Under the pieces are notes generated by a model that saw only the letters and a list, made by a program, of their open reading frames with translations, ran no database searches and was not told where the DNA came from. Shown in pieces: positions 27,501 through 37,234 of a stretch of DNA of 64,000 bases. The first letter of the stretch is position 1. The number at the start of each line of letters is the position of its first letter. Both the position numbers and the translations under genes were made by a program. Source of the stretch: Cyclobacteriaceae bacterium (lineage in GTDB: Bacteria; Bacteroidota; Bacteroidia; Cytophagales; Cyclobacteriaceae); assembly GCA_023151255.1 (NCBI GenBank), contig JAKLJG010000011.1, forward strand, positions 1-64,000. Direction: 5' to 3'.

Positions 27501-30500
27501 GTACAGGTGTGTTCTCCTCAAGCGGTAGCGCTACAGGTGTTTTTGATAACACCAGCCCGGCTACGGATACGTACCAACCCTCTGCTGGTGATTTTACCGC
27601 TGGTTCGGTTACATTGCGCCTCATCACCAATGATCCGGTAGGTGCATGTGTTGCAGTTAATGACCCCGTGGTTATTACGTTTGACCGCTTGCCTTCACCT
27701 GCTGCGGCAGGTGCGGATTTTGCAACTTGTGATGCGACTTCAAACCTGGCGGCAACGGCAGCCAACAATGGTGGTACCGGAACATGGAGCATTGGTAGTG
27801 CGCTTTATTACCAAACGTTTACCTATCCGAATGGCACCGGCTTATCCGGCCCTAACCCCCACGCCACGGTATTTAACCATCCGGATGGCTGGAGTATAAC
27901 TGCTCCAAATGCCAATACACTGCTGGCTGCTGATGATTACCTGCGCGTACAGAGCAATGTAATGGAAGCCCAGGATGTGAATGCCGAATTGGTATGGCGT
28001 TCACCTGTTATCAATATTACGGCTCAGCCTAATGTTACCATCTCTATTGAAATGGCTGAACTGGGCACCATGGAGCCTACTGATTATATCCGTGCGTTCT
28101 ACCGGATTAACGGGGGTGCCGAAATACTCTTAGGTGAAATTGTTGACGACAGTGCAGTGGATGGTGCGTTTAATACCTTTACTGTATCCGGCCTGACGGG
28201 AACCACACTTGAAATCGTTGTTCGTGTTTTAAATGATGCTGGTGCGGAGTTTCATCGCTTTGATAACATTTTTGTATCAGGTTCAGGCGTTATCCTTCCA
28301 TTAATAGCGGACATTAATAACCCGACTACCGCCATCTCAAATCTTCCGGTTGGCAATACTACCTTCACATGGACAGTAACCAGTGCTTTGGGGGTATGCA
28401 GTTCATCAAATGACCAGGTAGTGGTAACCCGTCATGCAACCCCGGTAAACAATAATCAAACACCAGCCTTATGCGAAGATGCGCCAACGCTCGGAACCGC
28501 TACGGTTACCTTGGCCTTTCTGACCAGTTTGAATGATGCGATTACAGGTATACCCGGTTCAGTTGGTCGTACGGTTCAGTTTTTTACTGACCCTGCCCGC
28601 ACAATGCCGTACCCTGTATCGGCTTCTCTTGCTAACCTTGATGTTGTTTATACCCGTGTTACTCGAACCGATGTATCACCGGGCTGTGTAACTGACGGAA
28701 CAGTAACCTTTACCGTACGTTCGCGTCCAGCGGCAATCAATCAAACGCCTGAATTTTGTGAAGATCTTCCGGTTGGTAGCAATACCCGTGCAGGTATTAA
28801 CCTGACTACCTTCGATAACGCAGTTAAAAATAGTGTTGCGGCCAATACGGTAGCCTGGTTTGCGGATGCTGGAACGACTATACCGGTGCCTGATCCGACT
28901 AATGTAACAGCTAATGATGGTACCTCCTTCTTTGCACGTGTAACAGATACGTTTGGTTGTACAAATGTGGCGGAGGTTGAGATTACGATTAACCCCCGAC
29001 CTGGTCCAAATGCCATCATCGGGGCGAGCAACGTTTGCGTTGATCCATCGGCCATCAACCTTTATCAGATCACAACAATAAATGCCGGAGCTACCTACTC
29101 CTGGAGCATCCCCGATCCTCCGTTCGACCTGTTTGCCGGAGCTGGTGTGAATGACTTCTTCGCTCTGCTGGCATTTCCGGTAATTGTTAACCCGGGGCAG
29201 GATATTTCGGTGACGGAAACCTCAGCTAAGGGATGCGTGGGCTTGCCTAATGTATTAAATATTACAGTCGAAAGCAGCCCACCACCGATTGTTATAACCG
29301 GCCCTACTGCTGTATGTGAAAATGAGGCTGGTGTTGTTTACAGTGTTCCAAACCTGGCCAACACAACCTATGCGTGGACAGTACCTCCGGGTTCATCCAT
29401 CATCAGCGGACAAGGTACCAACACCATTACCGTAAACTTTGGCATTGTTGCTGGATTAGTTGAAGTAGTGCCCACCACTACCACCGGATGTGCAGGTAAT
29501 CCGGCAAGTCTTGGGGTAGCTATCAATCCTCGCCCGAGTCTAAACCCGCTATCCAATACCGTGTGCAGTGATACGCAAGCAGGCATAACCCTGGCTGGTC
29601 CGGGTGCAGTTACATTTAATATCACCAACGTTAGTGTACCGCCTGGCCTGTCGCCAGCCTCGCGTCCGTTGGTTAATAATGCGCCAAGCAGTGAAATTTT
29701 TGGTGACATCTGGACGAACACCACGGGTGGGAATCTTACTGTGCAATATACCGTGGCACCGGTCAGTCTGGCCGGGTGTGTTGGCACAGCTCAGATCATA
29801 AACCTAACGGTACGACCTGAACCCGTGCTGGCACCAAACCTCAACGACGTAATTTGTAGTGGAACGGAATCGGTTTCCATAGTGCTTGCCGTGGCTCCCG
29901 GCAGTTCAACGGCCGATCAATTTGAGATTACTTCCATTAACACAAATGGGTTGACGGCTGTTGCCGGCAACCCCACTACAGGTATCTTTGGCCCTTCCGA
30001 ATTGCTTGACGATCGTTGGGAAAACCTGACGGGTGCACCGGTGGTGGTAGAGTATTTTATAAGACCAATCAACTCGGTAACAGGCTGTATCGGAGATCCA
30101 CCAATTCCGGTGATGGTTACTGTGAACCCCGAACCGGTGGTTAATTCTCCGACTAGCGAGACCATTTGTAGTGGCACCTCGCCAACCCTTACACTCACGT
30201 CAACCATTGCCGGTAGTACCTTTACATGGGTTGTTAAAAGTATTTCAGGACTAATTACCGGAACATCAAATGGTACAGGATCAACCATTACTAATATTCT
30301 TGTTAATAATGGTGTAGTACCGGGTACAGTTACTTATGAAGTTAAAGCAACCACGCCTGCAGCCCTTGGTTCATGCGAAAGCGATCCGGTAGATGTGGTT
30401 ATTACTGTTGATCCGGCTCCTACCGGAAACAACATCAATCAAACGGTATGTTCTGATACACCGGGAGGCAACACTTTCTTTATTGACTTAACAACCTTGC

Positions 30501-33500
30501 AACCGTCCATAAATTCCGGAGGAGGTATAACCTTCAGTTGGTTCGAAGATCTTGCTCTTACAATTCCTATTGCGGCACCTAATGCCTATACGCTTACCAA
30601 TGGCGTACCGGTATTTGCCGAAGTGGATAATGGCCAATGTACCAAAGTTGCCCAGGTATTGTTTGCTATTAACCCAACTCCTTCGGTTACTACCAGCATT
30701 ACTTCAAACTTTAATGGATTTAATATTTCCTGTGCCGGGGCCAGCGATGGACAGATAACAGCTGTTCCGGCTGATGGGGTAGGACCTTATCAGTTTAGTA
30801 TTGATGGTGGTACAACATTTTTTGCAAGCCCCATTTTCAATGGGTTGTCGGCTGCCGGAAGCCCGTATGTGGTACGCGTACGCGATGCTAACATGTGTAC
30901 AAACAATTCAACTCCGTTAAACCTTACCGATCCACCGGCATTATCAGGAGTTGCCGCAATCACCTCCAATTTTAATGGTCAACACGTATCGTGCAATGCT
31001 GCTTCCGATGGACAGGTGACGATCACTCCAGCTGGTGGTGCCGGAGGTTATACCTTTAAGTTGCTGGAATTGCCCAGCAATACATCGGGTGATGCAAGCG
31101 GTATTTATACAGGCTTGCGTGCCGGTACCTACACGTTTGTTATTAGGGATGTAAATAACTGCCAGTTTACAACGGCAACCGTAACCATAAACGAACCGGC
31201 ACCGGTAACAGCTACGGCAACACTAACCGCACCGGTAAGTTGTTTTGGAAACAGTGATGGACAAATCAGTGTAGTGGGTGGTGGCGGCACATTGGTTGGC
31301 CCAACTTATACCTTTACACTTAATCAGGCTCCATTTACCTCCAATGGAACTGGCGTTTTCACTGGCCTCGCGGCAGGTAATTATACGGTAACGGTTCAGG
31401 ACGACAACGGCTGTACACGTGTTTCAAATACGGTAACCGTTACACAACCCCCGGTACTTACCGCATTCGCTTCGGTTACCAGCAACTACAACGGGGCTAA
31501 GATTAGCTGTGCCGGAGCAAACGATGCGCAGGTAACAGCCATTGCTAACGGTGGTAACGGAGGGTACACGTTTACCTTGGTACAGGATCCGGGCAACCTA
31601 ACCGGTACAGTAGATGGCTCATTCGAAAACCTCGGACCTGGAAATTATTCAGTATTTGTGCAGGATGCCGGAGGCTGTACGGTTACATCCGCTCTGGTAA
31701 ATGTTTCAGAGCCTGCACCGGTTGTAGCTTCGGGATTGATTACAGGAGCTATTTCATGCAATGGCGCTAGCGATGGACAGATTACAATTAGTGGAACGGG
31801 CGGAACCGGAGCCTATACCTTTGAGCAGATTAACCCGGCCGGCCCTACCAATGGCAGTGGAATCTTTACCGGCCTGGCCGATGGGACCTATGATTTCGAA
31901 GTGCGCGACCTGAATGCTTGCTCCGATGTTGTGCAGATAACCATCAATCAGCCGGCTGCTGTTACGGCAAGTGCTTCAGTAACCAGCAACTACAATGGTT
32001 CGCAGGTAACTTGTAATGGTGCCAGCGATGGTATTATTACTGTAACAGCAAGTGGAGGAACAGGTCTGCTGCAATATGTCTTTGATCAATTTGTATTCAC
32101 TAATACCACCGGTCAGTTTTCGGGAGTATTTACCGGAGTTCCTGCAGGAACAGGATATACTTTTACAGTTCGCGACTCCAAAAACTGTACAGTTGTTACC
32201 CTGCCTGTTGACGTTACGCAACCCACGCCAGTTTCCGGAAGTGGCACAGTAACCAGCAACTACAATGGTCAGCATATTACCTGCGTGGGCGCCAGCGATG
32301 GTATCATAACGGTGACCCCGGCTGGTGGTACAGGCGCGTATACCTTTAAACTTGATCAGAATCCGGCTAATATTTCTGGTGATGCGACAGGAATTTACAC
32401 CGGCTTAAGTGCAGGCGTTTACACGATAACCATTCGCGATGCAAACAATTGCTTTGTGGTTACGGCTCCCATAACGGTTTCACCGCCACCGGCCTTAACC
32501 GCTTCAATGGCAGTAACCAGCAATTATAACGGCCGGCAGATTAGCTGCAACGGTGCCAGCGATGGTATACTGACGGTTACAGCAGGAGGCGGAGTGCCAG
32601 CCTATAGTTACCTGCTGGTGGAAATCCCGGGTAATGTAACAGGAGCCGCTTCGGGTATCTTTACCGGTGTCCCGGCCGGCACCTATACTGTACAAGTTAC
32701 CGATCTTAACTCGTGCGTGAAGGTAACATCTCCGGTTACAATTACTGAGCCCGCTGTGCTTAATGCCAGTTCAACAGTAACGAGCAATTACAATGGCCAG
32801 CAGATAAGTTGCTTTGGCGCCAGCGATGGAACCATCCGCGTAACACAAACCGGAGGGACCCCAGGTTATACCTACTCGTTCGTTGAAATACCGGGTAACA
32901 CATCCGGTGCCGTCAGCGGAATTTTTACAGGTATTCCTCAGGGTACTTACACCTTTATCGTGCGCGATGTAAACCTGTGCCAGGTTACAACGGCACCGAT
33001 AACTATCAGCGATCCTCCTGCTGTAACGGCTAGTTCATCTGTCACCAGCAATTATAACGGGTCACAAATCAGTTGCAACGGGGTGAGCGATGGCGTGATT
33101 ACCGTAACGGCTGCCGGAGGAACGGGAGTACTACAATATACATTTGATCAATTCCCGGCTAATACAACCGGTCAGTTCTCCGGAATTTTCATTGGTGTGC
33201 CGGCCGGAGTGGGCTATACGTTTACTGTTCGCGATGTAAACAACTGCCAGGTTGTAAGTGCCCCGATAAGCGTAACTGAACCCACTGCAATAAGTGGCAG
33301 TGGCACCGTAACCAGCAACTATAATGGTGAAGATATCCGGTGCGTGGGCTCTACCGATGGAGAAATAACCGTTACCCCAGCCGGAGGAACGGGTACATAT
33401 ACGTTTAAACTTGATCAGGCGCCCAGCAATACTTCAGGTGACCTTACGGGTATTTACACAGGTGTTGGGGCAGGAAGCTACACAGTAACCATCCGCGATG

Positions 33501-36500
33501 CTAACAGTTGTTTTGTGGTGACAGCACCTATTGTGGTGAATTCTCCTGCTGCCTTAACGGCCACCATGGCGGTAACCAGCAATTACAATGGTGCTCAGAT
33601 AACCTGTAATGGTGCCAGCGATGGCATCCTTACGGTAACCGCGGGTGGCGGTGTGCCTGCCTATTCGTACATACTATCTCCTCCAATCAATACGACTGGT
33701 GATGTTACGGGTATCTATACCGGCATACCGGCCGGAAGCTACACCGTATTAGTAACGGATTTGAATGGTTGTCAGCGCACCACTCCGGTAACAGTAATTA
33801 CCGAACCAGCGGCTCTTGTACCTGCATCAACTATAACCAGCAACTACAACGGAGAAGATGTAAGTTGTAATGGGGCAAGCGATGGGGTTATTAGCGTAAC
33901 GCAAACAGGAGGAACAGCAACATTCTCTTACCAATTCATAGAAATTCCTGGTAATGTAACAGGCTTGGCCTCCGGCATTTTTACCGGCATTCCGGCAGGC
34001 ACTTATACATTCCGTGTTACCGATATAAATAACTGTACGGCAGTAACTGTTCCAATCACAGTTAATGAGCCGCCTGTACTAACAGCGAGCGCTTCAATTA
34101 CAAGCAATTATAACGGCCAGGACATCAGTTGTAACGGTGCAGGCGATGGCATTGTAACCGTGACGTCAGCGGGTGGAACGGGCTCGGCAATTTATGTGTT
34201 TGATCAGTTCCCGGTTGCCAACCAAACCGGCCGTTTCTCTGGAGTGTTCACCAGCGTAGTTGCCGGCTCGAATTATACATTTACAGCAACCGATGTGAAC
34301 GGCTGTTCGGTGGTTACAACTCCGATTACGGTAACAGAACCTGCTGCGTTAACGGGAGTAGGTAATGCAACCAGTAACTTTAATGGTTTCAACATTAGTT
34401 GCTTCAACCAAACCGATGGCCAGTTAACCATAACTTTTGGTGGGGGTACTGCTCCGCTTAATTTTACGTTGTTAGAAAATCCGGGTAACACAACCGGACA
34501 GTTAACCGGGGTGTTTGACAACCTGCGGGCAGGCACTTATAGGGTACGTATACAAGATGCTAACGGATGCTTGTTAACAACGGCTCCGGTGGTTATTACC
34601 CAGCCCGCTGATCTCAATATTTCCATTGCCATTACCTCCAATTACAACGGCTTTAATGTAAGTTGCTTTGGTGCCAGCGATGGCGAGATTTCAGTTACGT
34701 CATCGGGTGGAGGTGCCGGTGGTTATACATTTGAATTATTTAAGGGAGGAATTTCAACTGGTAATGTTACAGGTCAGGTATCGGGTATTTTCACTGGGTT
34801 AAATTCCGGGTTGTACGATATCAATATTACCGATGTTAACAGTTGTGTTAAAAAATCCCTGCCGGTAGTCATTGTTGATCCGCTTCCGCTGTTTGAGGGA
34901 ATTCTTGGATTCGACCAAGGTATTTGTTTAGGGCAGGATGATCCGGATCCGTTCGTTGAACTTGCCCCCGCCTTCGGAAGCATCGGTAATTATGTTTACC
35001 AGTGGCAGGAGTCAACCGATGGCATCAACTTTACTGATGTATTAGGTGCTACCAGTGCAACATTTGATCCGCCTCCATCCTTACTGGTAAAAACCTACTA
35101 CAAGCGGATTATCACCTCCGGTTGTGAAACACTTGAATCGAATGTGGTATCGGTTACGGTAAACAGTATTCCTACAGCCACACTCGCCCCTTCAAATTCT
35201 CCAGTGTGCGAAGGCGATTTCTTTATACTTAATTTCACTTTCTCCAATGGTACGGCCCCGTATTTCTTTGATTACAATGACGGTACCACGTTTGTAAACG
35301 ACCGGATCGGTGCAGATGTAACCCCTGTACCTATTTTAAATTACATGAACACCACCACGTATACGTTAACCGAACTACGCGACTTTAATGGCTGTTTTGC
35401 AACTACGTTACCAATTGCGGTTACTGTTCCGGTTAGCAAAATCAATCCGAACTTTACCGTGCTCAGCCCTCCGGCTCAATGTAGTGGCAATGACTTCACG
35501 TTCCAATGGACGGTTGATCCGAACATTGAGTATACCTGGATTTGGAGTGATGGTCAGCAGGATGTGATAGCCCCGAATTCTTTACCGAACGGAACCAATA
35601 CGATTACGCATAACTTTGTGAGCTTCAATACGTCAACCAACACCAACTTCCCGGTTATCCTTTCGGCCGTGAACACCGTGGATGGATGCGGACCGAAGCA
35701 ATCCAACCAGACGATCACCATCTTCCCGAATATTTTAATAAACATGTTCCCGAATAAAACAGAGATGTGCAGCGGGGATCAGGTGAATATTGTGAACCCG
35801 ACTTTGGGTGGTAATTCGCATAGCTGGCAGGTTATTCGTCAATCCGATAATGTGGTTGTGGAAACCAGGGGGCCTTTTGTGGCTGCAGCAAACCAGACCT
35901 TCACGATTACGAACCAAACAACGGTTAATCCGAATATTTACAATATTGTTTACACGGTTTCAAATGGAAGTTGTTCTGCCCAGCAGACTATACCGGTTAC
36001 CGTTTATCGCGAAATTGTTGCCGGGTTCGATGAAGGTGTAGTGCCTCCGTTTGTTGGTGGCAATGCAACGGTTACGTTCACCAACACCTCATCACCAATT
36101 GATTTATCTGACTTTAGTTACGATTGGGAGTTTGGGTTATCTGCTAATCCGCTCACGCAATCTGGCATTGGGCCATTTACTGTTGACTATTCGTCACCGG
36201 GCTTAAAAACAGTTCGGCTGACAGCGGTTAATACAGTAGCACAAGCCAATGGCGTTACTTGTTCCAGTATTTATGAAGAAGATATCAATATTCTACTTCC
36301 TCCTTTGGTTGCCGGATTTACCTTTGAACCGGCTAATGCCTGTTTCCCTACGCAAATCCGGATTGTTACTAATACCTCAACGGGTGATCAGTTCCAATGG
36401 CAGGTAGTTGACCAGGGAGGACGAACGGTGGGTACATCCAATATCCCATTGCCGGTGTTTGACATTGTAAACCCGGGTACGTATACCATTTTCTTAACGA

Positions 36501-37225
36501 CCACCAACAGCATAACAAGTCAAACTGCCTTTGCCGACAACTCCGGCACAGGTCCGAACGCCATGCCGGGTGTTGGACCAATAAATGTGTATAATCTTCC
36601 TATGGCTTCTTTCCAGGCACGACCAACTACATTGTTTGTTCCGGATACTGAGTTAGTGACCTTCAATTTCAGTACACCGTCAGCTCCGGCTGCTGATTCG
36701 GTCAACTTCTGGTGGAACTTTGGTGATACAAATGACATCATTAAGCAGAATTTTGGTGACCCTGATCCCACTTACCGCTATGCGGTAGAAGGCCTTTACA
36801 CGGTTACAATGGTGATGCGCGAAGTTCGGGGCGATGTGGTTTGTTCAGACACGTTAACCCAGCAAATCGTTGCCCGCGAAGGCGGCTTGGTTAAAGTGCC
36901 AAATGCATTTACTCCAGATCCAAGCGGACCAAATGGTGGGATTCCGAACAGCGGGGCTGCTGTAAATGATGTGTTTCTGCCACTGGTGAAGGGGATCAAT
37001 GTAAACGAGCCAGGCACCTTCCTGATGCAGATATTTGATCGCTGGGGCACCATGATTTTTGAAACCCGTAACGAACCCGGTGCGCCAGTACCCATTAGGG
37101 GTTGGGATGGCTACGACCGAAATAATCGCCTGTTGCCAGCTGGGGTGTACGTATTTAAACTTGTACTTCGTCTTTCTGACGGCCAGCAGGTAACGCAAGT
37201 TGGAGATGTAACGTTGATTCGATAG
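24533..37225 (+). CDS. Giant SprB-repeat adhesin with type B type IX secretion domain
   Basis: This 4230-residue cell-surface protein has a signal peptide (about residues 1-25, ending FATVP). Residues about 26-2050 are a chain of Ig-like and PKD-like modules, recognisable by repeated CEG/CSGT openings and GTGTWT, TFTWTV and NGC motifs. About 1092-1252 reads as a jelly-roll-like domain set inside a PKD-like module. Sixteen SprB-type repeats of about 88 residues span about 2056-3455, each with TSNYNG, SCnGASDG and a DxNxC near its end. More Ig/PKD modules follow. The last roughly 105 residues (KVPNAFTPDPSGPNGG, IFDRWGTMIFET, GWDGYDRNNRLLPAGVYVF) are a gliding-motility CHU_C/type B sorting domain. 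In Flavobacterium, SprB-type proteins move along the cell surface in gliding. Gliding itself is not shown here. Confidence 0.95.
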   Translation: MSMVLRSVRFLVFTVLLLGFTSVFATVPVASNVRLTGGMKSGLTLTVSYDYFDADGHAQSGTTITWIRYDDNCGNNPSTIASGTSLTLNISGGLINAHIAVRVTPRDANGEVGLPVEYRPWSCAPPAPGQDIGPNPVLSGATFNCNKADGIGVPIPGNIILNPSSLCSPRSLDWQVEYTGINYNSTNPPRIIIDWADGLVETLNPTLVNTFETNLAKQLWRVTRNHVYSYPTTGGTSNASATAGERCTYTMQATWGVGTTSCLASGVQTQKFTVWDRENNTNLGTHDINHDPTSTGVEVGENVNVCQGDTNPIRLVDATDFNCTPPLENPQPNNQARWVQFVYGTASTITGNVIINGVSYTPAQLPVWGRVIYQAAPTLAPVHITDNIQMPATAVAGQQMTVTMRTWNICNNFDRNTFDGNGLNPPQGGADNVFNFRGSASYQSQAPTIPDVNNYFANAVPVTRNYTITIIAKPNPPTVPNVDICEGQSRTISVNPVIGGLTYRWYRSLADALSNTNVIVTANSFTPGLGGGATQINPGQRKHFWVTATAANGCVSDPTEVTITLRPNLSQPPVITGPTNLCPSSTYVYTLPAPPGNVTITDAITGNFQLATEFLWTVPVAVGTISSGQGTQSLTINSAAAVGSGNISVVQRYVSPPVTTVNGSQCPSTARTLSVNVRARPTVNITPDPANICEGSTITLNGNPATSFGSISGHTWGGSTGILDNSTIQTPTVQASTAPGSYGLTYVATADFGGGVFCSSLVDNSTVNVSANPTPAAAGPDQFLCIPSPLDATLAGSNPAPGTGTWTRVSGPGAAPTFTPDANTPNAVVRVFANGIHTFRWTVVNGSCSSFDDVVIDFGTTPPASNAGTDQDVCGLSATLNGNDPTFATGTWTQTAGPGTSSFAPNANTRNAVVTVTTPGTYTYRWRLTSGTCAPSDDFVDIIFRDPPTVVGPADFTHCLNNPPTAPFFVNLSGTFGGGASQARWEVVTGTGVFSSSGSATGVFDNTSPATDTYQPSAGDFTAGSVTLRLITNDPVGACVAVNDPVVITFDRLPSPAAAGADFATCDATSNLAATAANNGGTGTWSIGSALYYQTFTYPNGTGLSGPNPHATVFNHPDGWSITAPNANTLLAADDYLRVQSNVMEAQDVNAELVWRSPVINITAQPNVTISIEMAELGTMEPTDYIRAFYRINGGAEILLGEIVDDSAVDGAFNTFTVSGLTGTTLEIVVRVLNDAGAEFHRFDNIFVSGSGVILPLIADINNPTTAISNLPVGNTTFTWTVTSALGVCSSSNDQVVVTRHATPVNNNQTPALCEDAPTLGTATVTLAFLTSLNDAITGIPGSVGRTVQFFTDPARTMPYPVSASLANLDVVYTRVTRTDVSPGCVTDGTVTFTVRSRPAAINQTPEFCEDLPVGSNTRAGINLTTFDNAVKNSVAANTVAWFADAGTTIPVPDPTNVTANDGTSFFARVTDTFGCTNVAEVEITINPRPGPNAIIGASNVCVDPSAINLYQITTINAGATYSWSIPDPPFDLFAGAGVNDFFALLAFPVIVNPGQDISVTETSAKGCVGLPNVLNITVESSPPPIVITGPTAVCENEAGVVYSVPNLANTTYAWTVPPGSSIISGQGTNTITVNFGIVAGLVEVVPTTTTGCAGNPASLGVAINPRPSLNPLSNTVCSDTQAGITLAGPGAVTFNITNVSVPPGLSPASRPLVNNAPSSEIFGDIWTNTTGGNLTVQYTVAPVSLAGCVGTAQIINLTVRPEPVLAPNLNDVICSGTESVSIVLAVAPGSSTADQFEITSINTNGLTAVAGNPTTGIFGPSELLDDRWENLTGAPVVVEYFIRPINSVTGCIGDPPIPVMVTVNPEPVVNSPTSETICSGTSPTLTLTSTIAGSTFTWVVKSISGLITGTSNGTGSTITNILVNNGVVPGTVTYEVKATTPAALGSCESDPVDVVITVDPAPTGNNINQTVCSDTPGGNTFFIDLTTLQPSINSGGGITFSWFEDLALTIPIAAPNAYTLTNGVPVFAEVDNGQCTKVAQVLFAINPTPSVTTSITSNFNGFNISCAGASDGQITAVPADGVGPYQFSIDGGTTFFASPIFNGLSAAGSPYVVRVRDANMCTNNSTPLNLTDPPALSGVAAITSNFNGQHVSCNAASDGQVTITPAGGAGGYTFKLLELPSNTSGDASGIYTGLRAGTYTFVIRDVNNCQFTTATVTINEPAPVTATATLTAPVSCFGNSDGQISVVGGGGTLVGPTYTFTLNQAPFTSNGTGVFTGLAAGNYTVTVQDDNGCTRVSNTVTVTQPPVLTAFASVTSNYNGAKISCAGANDAQVTAIANGGNGGYTFTLVQDPGNLTGTVDGSFENLGPGNYSVFVQDAGGCTVTSALVNVSEPAPVVASGLITGAISCNGASDGQITISGTGGTGAYTFEQINPAGPTNGSGIFTGLADGTYDFEVRDLNACSDVVQITINQPAAVTASASVTSNYNGSQVTCNGASDGIITVTASGGTGLLQYVFDQFVFTNTTGQFSGVFTGVPAGTGYTFTVRDSKNCTVVTLPVDVTQPTPVSGSGTVTSNYNGQHITCVGASDGIITVTPAGGTGAYTFKLDQNPANISGDATGIYTGLSAGVYTITIRDANNCFVVTAPITVSPPPALTASMAVTSNYNGRQISCNGASDGILTVTAGGGVPAYSYLLVEIPGNVTGAASGIFTGVPAGTYTVQVTDLNSCVKVTSPVTITEPAVLNASSTVTSNYNGQQISCFGASDGTIRVTQTGGTPGYTYSFVEIPGNTSGAVSGIFTGIPQGTYTFIVRDVNLCQVTTAPITISDPPAVTASSSVTSNYNGSQISCNGVSDGVITVTAAGGTGVLQYTFDQFPANTTGQFSGIFIGVPAGVGYTFTVRDVNNCQVVSAPISVTEPTAISGSGTVTSNYNGEDIRCVGSTDGEITVTPAGGTGTYTFKLDQAPSNTSGDLTGIYTGVGAGSYTVTIRDANSCFVVTAPIVVNSPAALTATMAVTSNYNGAQITCNGASDGILTVTAGGGVPAYSYILSPPINTTGDVTGIYTGIPAGSYTVLVTDLNGCQRTTPVTVITEPAALVPASTITSNYNGEDVSCNGASDGVISVTQTGGTATFSYQFIEIPGNVTGLASGIFTGIPAGTYTFRVTDINNCTAVTVPITVNEPPVLTASASITSNYNGQDISCNGAGDGIVTVTSAGGTGSAIYVFDQFPVANQTGRFSGVFTSVVAGSNYTFTATDVNGCSVVTTPITVTEPAALTGVGNATSNFNGFNISCFNQTDGQLTITFGGGTAPLNFTLLENPGNTTGQLTGVFDNLRAGTYRVRIQDANGCLLTTAPVVITQPADLNISIAITSNYNGFNVSCFGASDGEISVTSSGGGAGGYTFELFKGGISTGNVTGQVSGIFTGLNSGLYDINITDVNSCVKKSLPVVIVDPLPLFEGILGFDQGICLGQDDPDPFVELAPAFGSIGNYVYQWQESTDGINFTDVLGATSATFDPPPSLLVKTYYKRIITSGCETLESNVVSVTVNSIPTATLAPSNSPVCEGDFFILNFTFSNGTAPYFFDYNDGTTFVNDRIGADVTPVPILNYMNTTTYTLTELRDFNGCFATTLPIAVTVPVSKINPNFTVLSPPAQCSGNDFTFQWTVDPNIEYTWIWSDGQQDVIAPNSLPNGTNTITHNFVSFNTSTNTNFPVILSAVNTVDGCGPKQSNQTITIFPNILINMFPNKTEMCSGDQVNIVNPTLGGNSHSWQVIRQSDNVVVETRGPFVAAANQTFTITNQTTVNPNIYNIVYTVSNGSCSAQQTIPVTVYREIVAGFDEGVVPPFVGGNATVTFTNTSSPIDLSDFSYDWEFGLSANPLTQSGIGPFTVDYSSPGLKTVRLTAVNTVAQANGVTCSSIYEEDINILLPPLVAGFTFEPANACFPTQIRIVTNTSTGDQFQWQVVDQGGRTVGTSNIPLPVFDIVNPGTYTIFLTTTNSITSQTAFADNSGTGPNAMPGVGPINVYNLPMASFQARPTTLFVPDTELVTFNFSTPSAPAADSVNFWWNFGDTNDIIKQNFGDPDPTYRYAVEGLYTVTMVMREVRGDVVCSDTLTQQIVAREGGLVKVPNAFTPDPSGPNGGIPNSGAAVNDVFLPLVKGINVNEPGTFLMQIFDRWGTMIFETRNEPGAPVPIRGWDGYDRNNRLLPAGVYVFKLVLRLSDGQQVTQVGDVTLIR
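30698..34895 (+). repeat. Array of 16 SprB-type modules inside the giant adhesin
   Basis: Sixteen in-frame modules of about 87-90 codons run head to tail. Thirteen of them start with a (T)SNYNG or (T)SNFNG block at codons 2056, 2143, 2315, 2483, 2573, 2661, 2749, 2837, 2926, 3014, 3101, 3189, 3279 and 3367 (two further modules, the third and fifth, lack that opening but keep SCFGNSDG or SCNGASDG). Nearly every module carries two cysteines, one in the SC..(A)SDG block and one in the late DxNxC block, which suggests one disulfide per module after secretion. Confidence 0.9.
31979..34096 (+). repeat. Higher-order tandem repeat: two four-module units of 1062 and 1056 bases
   Basis: Modules 6-9 (31979-33040) and 10-13 (33041-34096) are two copies of one four-module block. 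Matching positions share marks absent from their neighbours: LQYxFDQF in modules 6 and 10, YTFKLDQ and TGIYTG in 7 and 11, TAGGGVPAYSY in 8 and 12, VTQTGGT in 9 and 13. Module 14 again starts like type 6/10 (YVFDQFPV), as if a third copy began there. Confidence 0.8.
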
Positions 37226-37234
37226 TTTTAGGCT

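Noticed and set aside
30698-34895. Regular repeats that could suggest a CRISPR array or satellite DNA
   Set aside because: The units are about 264 bases, in one open frame, and differ mostly in protein-tolerated ways; they are SprB-type protein modules.
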